Positions 1 through 5,057 of a stretch of DNA of 5,996 bases are shown here, piece by piece. The position numbers were made by a program, and so were the translations under genes. The stretch's first letter is position 1. Every line of letters begins with the position of its first letter. Source of the DNA: JBBDXA01 sp040902585 (lineage in GTDB: Bacteria > Planctomycetota > Phycisphaerae > Phycisphaerales > Phycisphaeraceae). The stretch lies in NCBI GenBank assembly GCA_040902585.1, contig JBBDXA010000084.1, positions 1 through 5,996 of the forward strand, in the 5' to 3' direction. The notes under the pieces were generated by a model that was not told the DNA's origin, ran no database searches, and saw nothing but the letters and a program-made list of their open reading frames with translations.

Positions 1-196
1 CGTTCTGTGCGCCGTTGCCCAGCGCGCTGTCCGCCGCGCCCGCGCCGGTGTTGGCATCTTCATACTGCCAGTAGCCGCTGGGGTTGTCCGAGAGGATCAC
101 TTGTGAGTACGTCGGAATCGCCTGTGCGGTGCCGACGGCTGCCGTGACGATGATCATCGCCAAAGCCTGAACCAGGTTGGATCGCAATAACATCAT
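1..196 (-). CDS. N-terminus of a secreted LamG-like (concanavalin-fold) protein, partial
   Basis: Reading leftward from the ATG at 196-194, 65 codons stay open to the window edge, so the C-terminus is missing. The first 26 residues look like a Sec signal peptide: MMLLRSN, then a hydrophobic run (LVQALAMIIVTAAVG), then an A-Q-A cleavage site before IPTYS. The mature start has the pattern Y-x-x-V-I-L-x-D-N-P-x-G-Y-W (about residues 30-43). This opening is common in secreted LamG/concanavalin-like proteins of planctomycetes and verrucomicrobia, which bind glycans or act at the cell surface. A GAGGAG Shine-Dalgarno (201-206) lies 4 bases before the first ATG and 7 before a second, adjacent ATG (193-191), so either could be used. 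The LamG call rests on this short motif alone; that the protein is exported is more certain than its family. Confidence 0.65.
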   Translation of the reverse strand, partial: MMLLRSNLVQALAMIIVTAAVGTAQAIPTYSQVILSDNPSGYWQYEDANTGAGAADSALGNGAQN

Positions 197-200
197 GGGT

Positions 201-206
201 CTCCTC
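201..206 (-). promoter_or_regulatory. Ribosome binding site of the LamG-like gene
   Basis: GAGGAG on the minus strand. The spacing is 4 bases to the ATG at 196 and 7 bases to the ATG at 193. The second spacing is nearer the usual optimum, so the protein may begin at its second Met. Confidence 0.6.
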
Positions 207-257
207 GAAAAGAAAAAGGGGTTGATAAAATTCCGGAACAACTCTCCAGCGTGACTT

Positions 258-283
258 CTGCATGTCTCCTGCATGTCTCCTGC
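258..283. repeat. 11-bp tandem direct repeat in the LamG gene leader
   Basis: The unit CTGCATGTCTC (plus strand) occurs at 258-268 and 269-279, followed by CTGC at 280-283. Read on the minus strand, in the direction of the LamG-like gene, each copy holds GGAGACATG, an SD-like run directly before an ATG. It lies about 60-90 bases upstream of the annotated start. It may be chance or slippage; no function is assigned. Confidence 0.6.
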
Positions 284-362
284 CGACGTGGCGATCGGGA
301 CTTGTGAATCGTCCTTCTCGCCGAGCCCGCGATGACGGACTACAGATTACCAGAACTTTCCG

Positions 363-378
363 GAAAACAACTGTTTTC
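363..378 (-). terminator. Weak AT-rich hairpin after the 609-residue gene
   Basis: GAAAAC (363-368) and GTTTTC (373-378) form a 6-bp stem with a 4-base loop, 18 bases beyond the stop codon of the minus-strand gene. The stem is AT-rich and has no following U-tract, so it does not match a standard intrinsic terminator. It is listed because it is the only hairpin seen between this gene and the next gene on the same strand. Confidence 0.2.
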
Positions 379-396
379 GAGGAATCGAAGGTCGGC

Positions 397-2226
397 TCAA
401 TCCGAGCCTTTTACGATCACGATCTGCGCTATCGTGTTGCTCGCGATCGCGGCTTCCGTGCGCCGGTCGGCCGTGGCGAAGGCGACAAGTTCGATGAATA
501 CCGGCAGGGCACCCTTGTAGTTGCCGTCCTTTCCCACGAGCGGCGGGAAGGAAAACTTGATCTCCTTTTCCGTCAGGTACTCGCCCAGATGATGGAACGA
601 TGACTTCGACGTTTCACCCACGACGGTGCTGAGCTTCAGGGCGTAGTAACCCTTCTCATCATCGAGGCGTTCGAGCTTCACGGTGCCGGTCAGGTTTTTC
701 GAGCCATCGACTTTGTCTGCGTCCGTCACTTTGAGTTCGCTCATTTGCGCCTTGGGTTCGATGAGCCGCCAGCCCGATTTCCCGCCAGGCGCTTTCACCA
801 GCGTGAACTTGGGGAATTCAATCGCGGCATCCTGTTGCTGCGTCAGCGGGAGGGCGAAGAACGTGCCGTTCCAGATGCACATGTAAGTCGTGGTGCCGGA
901 CTTCATCAGCCCCTTGCCGAAGACCATGAAGAAGTTGCGACCGGCGGCGAGTTCCGCCTCGATCACCTTCGTCTGATCCACGACGATCTTATGGTCCGGC
1001 CCGAAGGTGTTCTGAAGTTTCAGCCAGTCCACCGACTTGTCCCGCGACGCCTTCGCCGGGTCGAGCTTCTCGTCATTCTCACGGCGGGCGCGCTTCATCG
1101 CCGTGATCACCTTTGCCGAATTGTCTTCCACGCCGTAGTCCACGGGCTTGGACACATTCACGAGTTCCTCCCGTGAAAGCTTCAGCGCGGCGCTTCGCAA
1201 GGCGCGCACGCCGGCCTTGTCACTGTCAAGCACGATCTGCCTGCCGTCCGGTGAGAAGTAGATGCGATGAATCTGATCCACGCCCGGAGCCGCGCTCAGG
1301 CGTTCTTCGATCTCACCTGTCTCGCGGTTGAAGAACACGACGCTGGTCTTGCTCGGGCTGGCGCACAGCGGAAGGCTGGGGTGATACGCCAGTTCGTAGG
1401 TCGTCGCGCGGTCCTTGGTCGCGTAGTTCACCGGCAGCTTCTGAAGGTCCAGCGGATCGAAGCCGGCGAGGTTGCCTGAGAACTGCGGAGTGCCCACGTG
1501 CGAGAGATAGGTCACGCGCTGACCATCAGGCGACATGCGCAGGCCCTTGCCGTTGCCGCCCGCCTTGGTTTTCAGATCAATGAACGAAGGCATGCCCTTG
1601 TCATCGATCGCGTAGGTGATGAGCAGATCGATGCTGCCATAGTCGGGGACCGAATGCAGTTGCCAGCCGGGGTTGATGAAGAAGCGCGTGCCGCGCTCGT
1701 AGATGTCATCGAGCGCGGTGACGAGAAAAGTGCCGGCTGGATGAACGCTGACTTCGCCCCCAAAGAAGCCGCGCGGCTCGTGGGCTTCGCCGGCCTCTTC
1801 ATTGAAGACGATCACCCGATAGCGAGGGGCTTCGATCGCAAACTTCACCGCGACGTAACTCACTGGCAGCTTCGGATGCAGCGTCAGGTCCGTCAGGCCC
1901 ATGTACTGAAGCGCCTGCTTGCGCAGCGGCTTGAAGGTCTTCTTGTCCAGCACGACCACCGCTTTGGGCTCGGCTGACAGGGCCACGAAGTAATCCTTGC
2001 GCTCGGCGATCTGCGTGTACTTGCCGCCGAGGTTGTGCTTCTCTTTCACCGTTATTCCGTCGGGACCGAGTCGATAAAGCGCCTCGCCCTGGAGCAGCAG
2101 CATGGTGCGGCTCAGCCCCGGCGTGTATTGATCGCCTCCGCCCACCTTCGGGCCATCGACTGCGTGCAGGCTTGCCGCGATCGCGAGAACCAGTGCCGAC
2201 ACGTGCCAATTGCGATGACGAGTCAT
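397..2226 (-). CDS. Secreted beta-propeller-like protein of unknown function
   Basis: This 609-residue protein is not one I recognise. The ATG at 2226-2224 was chosen because a GGAGG ribosome binding site lies 5 bases before it and a signal peptide follows at once: basic MTRHRNWH, hydrophobic VSALVLAIAASL, and likely cleavage after HA (residue 22). An upstream in-frame extension of 48 codons is Arg/Ser-rich low-complexity sequence and would bury the signal. About residues 40-345 carry blade-like repeats typical of WD40/YVTN-type propellers, including LHPKLPVSYVAV (116-127), VHPAGTFLVTA (161-171), MSPDGQRVTYLS (231-242), YHPSLPLCAS (281-290) and YFSPDGRQIVLDSD (323-336). About 366-430 is charged and probably helical. 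About 430-609 looks beta-rich and ends in a hydrophobic strand pattern (TIAQIVIVKGSD). No catalytic motif, lipobox or C-terminal anchor was seen. It starts 100 bases after frr on the same strand, with no clear terminator between, so read-through from pyrH-frr is possible. The fold is inferred; the role is unknown. Confidence 0.85.
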   Translation of the reverse strand: MTRHRNWHVSALVLAIAASLHAVDGPKVGGGDQYTPGLSRTMLLLQGEALYRLGPDGITVKEKHNLGGKYTQIAERKDYFVALSAEPKAVVVLDKKTFKPLRKQALQYMGLTDLTLHPKLPVSYVAVKFAIEAPRYRVIVFNEEAGEAHEPRGFFGGEVSVHPAGTFLVTALDDIYERGTRFFINPGWQLHSVPDYGSIDLLITYAIDDKGMPSFIDLKTKAGGNGKGLRMSPDGQRVTYLSHVGTPQFSGNLAGFDPLDLQKLPVNYATKDRATTYELAYHPSLPLCASPSKTSVVFFNRETGEIEERLSAAPGVDQIHRIYFSPDGRQIVLDSDKAGVRALRSAALKLSREELVNVSKPVDYGVEDNSAKVITAMKRARRENDEKLDPAKASRDKSVDWLKLQNTFGPDHKIVVDQTKVIEAELAAGRNFFMVFGKGLMKSGTTTYMCIWNGTFFALPLTQQQDAAIEFPKFTLVKAPGGKSGWRLIEPKAQMSELKVTDADKVDGSKNLTGTVKLERLDDEKGYYALKLSTVVGETSKSSFHHLGEYLTEKEIKFSFPPLVGKDGNYKGALPVFIELVAFATADRRTEAAIASNTIAQIVIVKGSD

Positions 2227-2231
2227 GGGAG

Positions 2232-2236
2232 CCTCC
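2232..2236 (-). promoter_or_regulatory. Ribosome binding site fixing the start of the 609-residue gene
   Basis: GGAGG on the minus strand, 5 bases from the ATG at 2226-2224. Together with the signal peptide that follows, it favours this start over the longer in-frame ORF that opens at 2370 and would overlap the end of frr. Confidence 0.75.
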
Positions 2237-2326
2237 GATTGAATAGAGCGACCCGAAGGAGATGAGTTTACCGCATCATGGCGAGACGTGGATGGGGTGA
2301 GACGAAGGTCGCGAGCTGGTTTGCGT

Positions 2327-2893
2327 TCAGATGTCCTGGATTTCCTTCGTCTTCTGCGTGACGAGCTCATCGATCATGCCTTCGTATTTCTTCAGGAGAT
2401 CCTGCACTTCCTCCTTCGCCTTCTTCACAACATCCTCGGACAGGCTGAGCGACTTGTCCTTCTCAGCGGCATCGACGTGCTTGTTGCCGTCGCGGCGGGC
2501 GTTGCGGACGGAGACCTTGCCATCCTCGCCCATCTTCTTCACCGAGCTGATGAGCTGGTTGCGGCGATCGCCCGACAGCGGCGGCACACTGATGCGAATC
2601 TGCTTGCCCTCGGAGACGGGGTTGAGCCCGAGCCCTGATGATTGAATGCCCTTCACGATCGCCTGAAGCGAACTCGGATCGAACGGCTTGATCACGATCG
2701 ATGTCGCATCCGACACGCTTATCAGCGCCAGGCTGCGCAGGTCGCTCATGGAGCCGTAGTAATCGATCTTGATGAACTCGACGAGCGAGGTGTTGGCCCT
2801 GCCGGTGCGGATGCCGCGCAGTTCGCTCTTGATGAAGTTGATGGCCTTTTCCATCAGCTCTTCGGTTTCGAGAAGGATCGTGTCAATGTCCAT
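2327..2893 (-). CDS. frr: Ribosome recycling factor
   Basis: This cytoplasmic protein, with EF-G, splits the post-termination ribosome so that its subunits can be reused. The product is 188 residues; the family is usually about 185. Family motifs are seen in order: IRTGRA (28-33) in the first long helix, YYG (45-47), GLGLNP (87-92), PPLS followed by DRR (104-111), and VRNARRD (129-135), which keeps the conserved arginines of the ribosome-contacting helix. Residues 145-188 form a charged helix, matching the three-helix domain I, with the small domain II at about 32-105. The start MDIDTILLETEEL is set by a GAGG site 5 bases upstream; the longer in-frame form starting at 3019 would translate the GC-rich repeat and is rejected. 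It follows pyrH on the same strand across 177 bases, a classic pairing, though the gap is unusually long and filled with repeats. Confidence 0.97.
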   Translation of the reverse strand: MDIDTILLETEELMEKAINFIKSELRGIRTGRANTSLVEFIKIDYYGSMSDLRSLALISVSDATSIVIKPFDPSSLQAIVKGIQSSGLGLNPVSEGKQIRISVPPLSGDRRNQLISSVKKMGEDGKVSVRNARRDGNKHVDAAEKDKSLSLSEDVVKKAKEEVQDLLKKYEGMIDELVTQKTKEIQDI

Positions 2894-2898
2894 GGGAA

Positions 2899-2902
2899 CC
2901 TC
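2899..2902 (-). promoter_or_regulatory. Ribosome binding site of frr
   Basis: GAGG on the minus strand with a 5-base spacer to the frr ATG at 2893-2891. It lies only 9 bases beyond the edge of the heptamer array, so folding of that array could affect access to it. Confidence 0.6.
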
Positions 2903-2911
2903 GGAGGCGGA

Positions 2912-2943
2912 GGGCCAGGGGCCAGGGGCCAGGGGCCAAGGGG
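2912..2943. repeat. GGGCCAR heptamer tandem array, left arm
   Basis: Four head-to-tail 7-bp units: GGGCCAG at 2912-2918, 2919-2925 and 2926-2932, then GGGCCAA at 2933-2939, followed by GGGG. It lies in the pyrH-frr gap just upstream of the frr ribosome binding site. Related units in the opposite orientation lie at 3034-3064. Confidence 0.9.
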
Positions 2944-3033
2944 TGTTGCGGGTATGACAAAGTATCGGAAGTAGCGATTGTTTGCACGGCGCAACGAGGA
3001 GTAGGCGCGGCGGGGTCAAAGCAGGATTTCAAT

Positions 3034-3064
3034 CCCTTGGCCCTTGGCCCTCCACCCCTGGCCC
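3034..3064. repeat. CCCTTGG heptamer array, right arm, inverted relative to 2912-2943
   Basis: CCCTTGG at 3034-3040 and 3041-3047, then CCC, a short interruption, and CCCTGG-CCC at 3056-3064. CCCTTGGCCC (3041-3050) is the exact reverse complement of GGGCCAAGGG (2933-2942). The two arrays can therefore pair over a loop of about 98 bases. The right arm ends 6 bases before the stop codon of pyrH. Confidence 0.85.
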
Positions 3065-3070
3065 TTCCTC

Positions 3071-3838
3071 CTACTCCATCACCACCCGCGTGCCGTGCGA
3101 TTTGCCGCTGACGACTTCCGCGATGTGGCCGGGGGTCTTCATGTTGAAGACCACGATGGGAATCTTCTTTTTGTAGCACATGTCGAACGCGGTCACGTCC
3201 ATGATCTCCAGCCGCAGGCGGATCGCCTCGGCGAAGGTGATGGTGTCAAACTTCTTCGCATCGGGATGCTTCTTCGGGTCCTTGTCATAGATACCGTCGA
3301 CCTTGGTCGCTTTGAGGAGGACCTCCGCGCCGATCTCCGCGGCGCGCAGGGCAGCCGCCGAGTCGGTGGTGAAGAACGGGTTGCCGGTGCCCGCGACGAA
3401 GATGACCACGCGGCCTTTCTCCAGGTGCCGAATCGCCCGACCGCGGATGAAGGTCTCCGCCACGGCGCTGAGATTGATCGCACTGAGCACCCGCGCCGGT
3501 TGGCCGATGCGTTCGAGCATTTCCTTCAGCGCCAGGCCGTTGATCACGGTGCCGAGCATGCCCATGTAGTCCGCGGTGGCCTGAGGGATGTGGCCCTCTT
3601 TGCTGAGCTTCTCGCCGCGGATGATGTTCCCGCCGCCGACAACGATCGCCAGTTCCGCCCCGACCTTCGCCGCCGCCGCGATCTCGCCGGCAATCACCTC
3701 CAGCTCGTGGCCGTCGATGCCGAACGATCCCTGTTTGCAGAACGCCTCGCCGCTTACTTTCAAGAGCACGCGTTTGTAGGCAGGTTTTTCCATAGCAGGC
3801 ATCACGGCTGGTTCGGGTTGCATCGTCATCGCGGTCAT
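3071..3838 (-). CDS. pyrH: UMP kinase (uridylate kinase)
   Basis: It phosphorylates UMP to UDP with ATP in pyrimidine nucleotide synthesis, in the cytoplasm. Bacterial forms belong to the amino-acid kinase superfamily and are hexamers. The product is 255 residues, slightly longer than the usual 235-245 because of a Met/Ala/Pro-rich N-terminal extension of about 18 residues. Motifs in order: LLKVSGE (25-31, phosphate-binding lysine), VGGGNIIRG (67-75, glycine loop), ADYMGMLGTVINGLAL (89-104, UMP site), GTGNPFFTTDSAAALRA (150-166, UMP/ATP site), and KATKVDGIYDKDP (176-188, ATP site). All key segments are intact. The ATG at 3838 is preferred because AGGA lies 5 bases before it; Met4, Met6, Met13 and Met16 are poorer fits to that site. 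frr lies downstream on the same strand; no rpsB-tsf is found upstream, where transcription diverges. Confidence 0.97.
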   Translation of the reverse strand: MTAMTMQPEPAVMPAMEKPAYKRVLLKVSGEAFCKQGSFGIDGHELEVIAGEIAAAAKVGAELAIVVGGGNIIRGEKLSKEGHIPQATADYMGMLGTVINGLALKEMLERIGQPARVLSAINLSAVAETFIRGRAIRHLEKGRVVIFVAGTGNPFFTTDSAAALRAAEIGAEVLLKATKVDGIYDKDPKKHPDAKKFDTITFAEAIRLRLEIMDVTAFDMCYKKKIPIVVFNMKTPGHIAEVVSGKSHGTRVVME

Positions 3839-3843
3839 CGGAG

Positions 3844-3852
3844 TCCTTCCTC
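3844..3852 (-). promoter_or_regulatory. Ribosome binding site of pyrH
   Basis: GAGGAAGGA on the minus strand. The AGGA core (3844-3847) is 5 bases from the ATG at 3838-3836. It supports the longest of several clustered in-frame Met starts. Confidence 0.7.
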
Positions 3853-3881
3853 GCGGGGCAGTCGTTGCGTTGTGCAGGAGG

Positions 3882-3910
3882 ATTTCACGGTGTATTCACG
3901 GATTCGTCAA
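3882..3910 (-). promoter_or_regulatory. Probable sigma70-type promoter of pyrH
   Basis: On the minus strand, TTGACG (3905-3910, 5 of 6 matches to the -35 consensus) is followed after exactly 17 bases by TGAAAT (3882-3887, 4 of 6 matches to the -10). Transcription would begin near 3875, giving a leader of about 37 bases that holds the pyrH ribosome binding site. This is the best promoter match noticed in the window. The box matches and spacing are seen; activity is inferred. Confidence 0.55.
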
Positions 3911-3920
3911 GTGCCGCCAA

Positions 3921-3954
3921 CTCCCCTCCCTCCCAGGGAGGGGCCGGGGGAGGG
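3921..3954. repeat. GC-rich palindromic intergenic repeat (REP-like)
   Basis: CCCCTCCC (3923-3930) pairs perfectly with GGGAGGGG (3936-3943) around a 5-base loop, followed by CCGGGGGAGGG. C-rich/G-rich hairpins of this type, which translate as PLPPREGPGEG, are familiar as dispersed intergenic repeats in many GC-rich bacterial genomes. It sits just upstream of the pyrH -35 box. Whether it is repeated elsewhere cannot be seen from one window. Confidence 0.65.
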
Positions 3955-4093
3955 TCCACGCCACCAACAACCACGCGCCCAAGCCGGCCCTTCACTCTGC
4001 CATCCGCACACAGAAGGAGTTCAACCGTTCGAGTCTATCGGTTAAAGTCCTTATCCACCACGCCTGCGCACGACGCGCATAACAGGACGCTGT

Positions 4094-4111
4094 CCCTCGG
4101 CCCTTGGCCCT
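4094..4111. repeat. Third copy of the CCCTTGG heptamer repeat
   Basis: CCCTCGG (4094-4100) and CCCTTGG (4101-4107) followed by CCCT. This shares the ten-base run CCCTTGGCCC (4101-4110) with the right arm in the pyrH-frr gap. It lies 31 bases before the start of the RNase Z-like gene and has no inverted partner nearby. Confidence 0.75.
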
Positions 4112-4142
4112 GCTCCCTCCACCCTCGCCCGATCCGCTCACC

Positions 4143-5018
4143 ATGCGTTTCACCATCACCGCATCTTCGTCCGCACTCTTCTCCACATGGATCTTCATCG
4201 AAGAGCTCGGCCTCCTCTTCGACGCTGGCGACGGCCTGTGTGCCGCCCTTGCCACCAAGGCCCGCAAGATCCGCCATGCCTTCATCACGCACGCCGACCG
4301 CGATCACATGGCCGGCCTGCTCCAGTTCAATCAGCTCAACGCCCGCGATGGGCAGCCGGTGATTCACTACCCCAAAGACTGCGGCTCGTTCCCCGCCCTG
4401 CGCGATTTCGTGAGGCAGTTCGATCCGCAGTCAGGTCCGGCCACATGGAACGCGCTTGATGAGGGCGATGAGATCGCCATCGACGATTCGCACTCCGTGC
4501 TCGCCTTGCGCAGTGAACACGTCGAACTCCCCGGCTCGCCGGTGAAGGCTCTGCGTTACATCGTCCGGCACAAGAAGCGCGTCCTTCGCCCTGAACACAT
4601 CGGCCTCAAAGGCAGCGCCATCGCGCGACTGCGAAAGGAGCAGGGCGAAGACGCGGTCACGCAGGAGCGCATCGAATCTCTGCTCGGCTACTCCGGCGAT
4701 GCCCCGCGCCTCGACCCGGCTTCGTGGATGGGCGTCAAACTCCTCCTGCACGAATGCACATTCCTTCAGCCCGACACCGCGCGAAGGCCACATGCGAATC
4801 TTCCTGAAGTCCTCGCCGCAGCCGCGGCGCTCGAACTGGAAGCCCTGATCCTGCTGCATTTCTCGACCCGCTACGACGCGAGTGAGATCACCCAAGCCAT
4901 TGCGCGAGAGGCGAGAACGCACGGCCTGCGGTTCCCCGTGTATGCCATCCTGCCGGGCGCGACCACACCCGATGTGCTGGCGGGCGAACCTGTCTGGAAG
5001 GGGAGCGGAGAGGATTGA
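4143..5018 (+). CDS. RNase Z-like metallo-beta-lactamase-fold hydrolase
   Basis: A 291-residue cytoplasmic protein. RNase Z trims tRNA 3' ends using two zinc ions, but the substrate here is uncertain. Layout: DAGDG (27-31), first metal motif THADRDH (49-55), a lone His in RSEHVEL (H126), YSGD (183-186), HECTF (203-207), H217, and LLHFSTRY (237-244). HECTF and HFSTRY, together with a segment resembling the RNase Z stretch before YSGD (about 133-182), point to the RNase Z branch rather than to a lactamase or glyoxalase. The usual motif is H-x-H-x-D-H; here the second His is Asp (D52), while H50, D54, H55, H126, D186 and H239 remain. The ATG at 4143 is preferred over a TTG at 4104 that lies inside a repeat; no Shine-Dalgarno is evident before it. 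There is no signal peptide. The NlpC/P60-like gene follows after 39 bases. It could be a diverged tRNase Z or another phosphodiesterase. Confidence 0.8.
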   Translation: MRFTITASSSALFSTWIFIEELGLLFDAGDGLCAALATKARKIRHAFITHADRDHMAGLLQFNQLNARDGQPVIHYPKDCGSFPALRDFVRQFDPQSGPATWNALDEGDEIAIDDSHSVLALRSEHVELPGSPVKALRYIVRHKKRVLRPEHIGLKGSAIARLRKEQGEDAVTQERIESLLGYSGDAPRLDPASWMGVKLLLHECTFLQPDTARRPHANLPEVLAAAAALELEALILLHFSTRYDASEITQAIAREARTHGLRFPVYAILPGATTPDVLAGEPVWKGSGED

Positions 5019-5044
5019 GTGGATTGCTTTGGCGGCCCTAAGGC

Positions 5045-5050
5045 TAAGAT
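5045..5050 (+). promoter_or_regulatory. Possible -10 box for leaderless transcription of the NlpC/P60-like gene
   Basis: TAAGAT (4 of 6 matches to TATAAT) ends 7 bases before the ATG at 5058, so a start at the normal distance would fall on or next to the A of the start codon. No Shine-Dalgarno is visible at a useful distance before that ATG. TTGCTT, 15 bases upstream of the box, is a poor -35. Speculative. Confidence 0.3.
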
Positions 5051-5057
5051 ATTCTCC

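Larger units (their letters stand above)
3839..4142. other. Divergent intergenic region between pyrH and the RNase Z-like gene
   Basis: These 304 bases hold no convincing gene. They contain the pyrH promoter and ribosome binding site, a GC-rich hairpin repeat (3921-3954) and a short heptamer repeat (4094-4111). On the plus strand, TTCAAC (4020-4025), a 17-base gap and TAAAGT (4043-4048) make a poor promoter candidate for the RNase Z-like gene. Open frames crossing this stretch are antisense extensions over pyrH or translate the repeats. Confidence 0.7.

Noticed and set aside
262..603. 113-codon plus-strand frame before and over the end of the 609-residue gene
   Set aside because: Its second half is antisense to that gene, no ribosome binding site was seen, and the protein has no recognisable features.
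2227..2326. Separate promoter for the 609-residue gene
   Set aside because: TAAACT occurs on the minus strand but has no acceptable -35 at 16-18 bases, so it is not annotated; co-transcription with frr is equally likely.
2227..2370. 48-codon N-terminal extension of the 609-residue protein
   Set aside because: It is Arg/Ser-rich low complexity, would overlap frr, and would place the signal peptide inside the protein. The GGAGG site supports the start at 2226.
2894..3019. 42-codon N-terminal extension of frr
   Set aside because: It translates the heptamer array (PWPLAPGPWP) and has no counterpart in the family; the GAGG site supports the start at 2893.
2894..3070. CRISPR array suggested by repeated units
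   Set aside because: Units are 7 bp and directly adjacent with no spacers, and no cas gene is nearby; this is a simple tandem repeat.
3044..4045. 333-codon open frame on the plus strand opposite pyrH
   Set aside because: It is antisense to an intact pyrH; its ends translate the heptamer and hairpin repeats, and no domain is visible.
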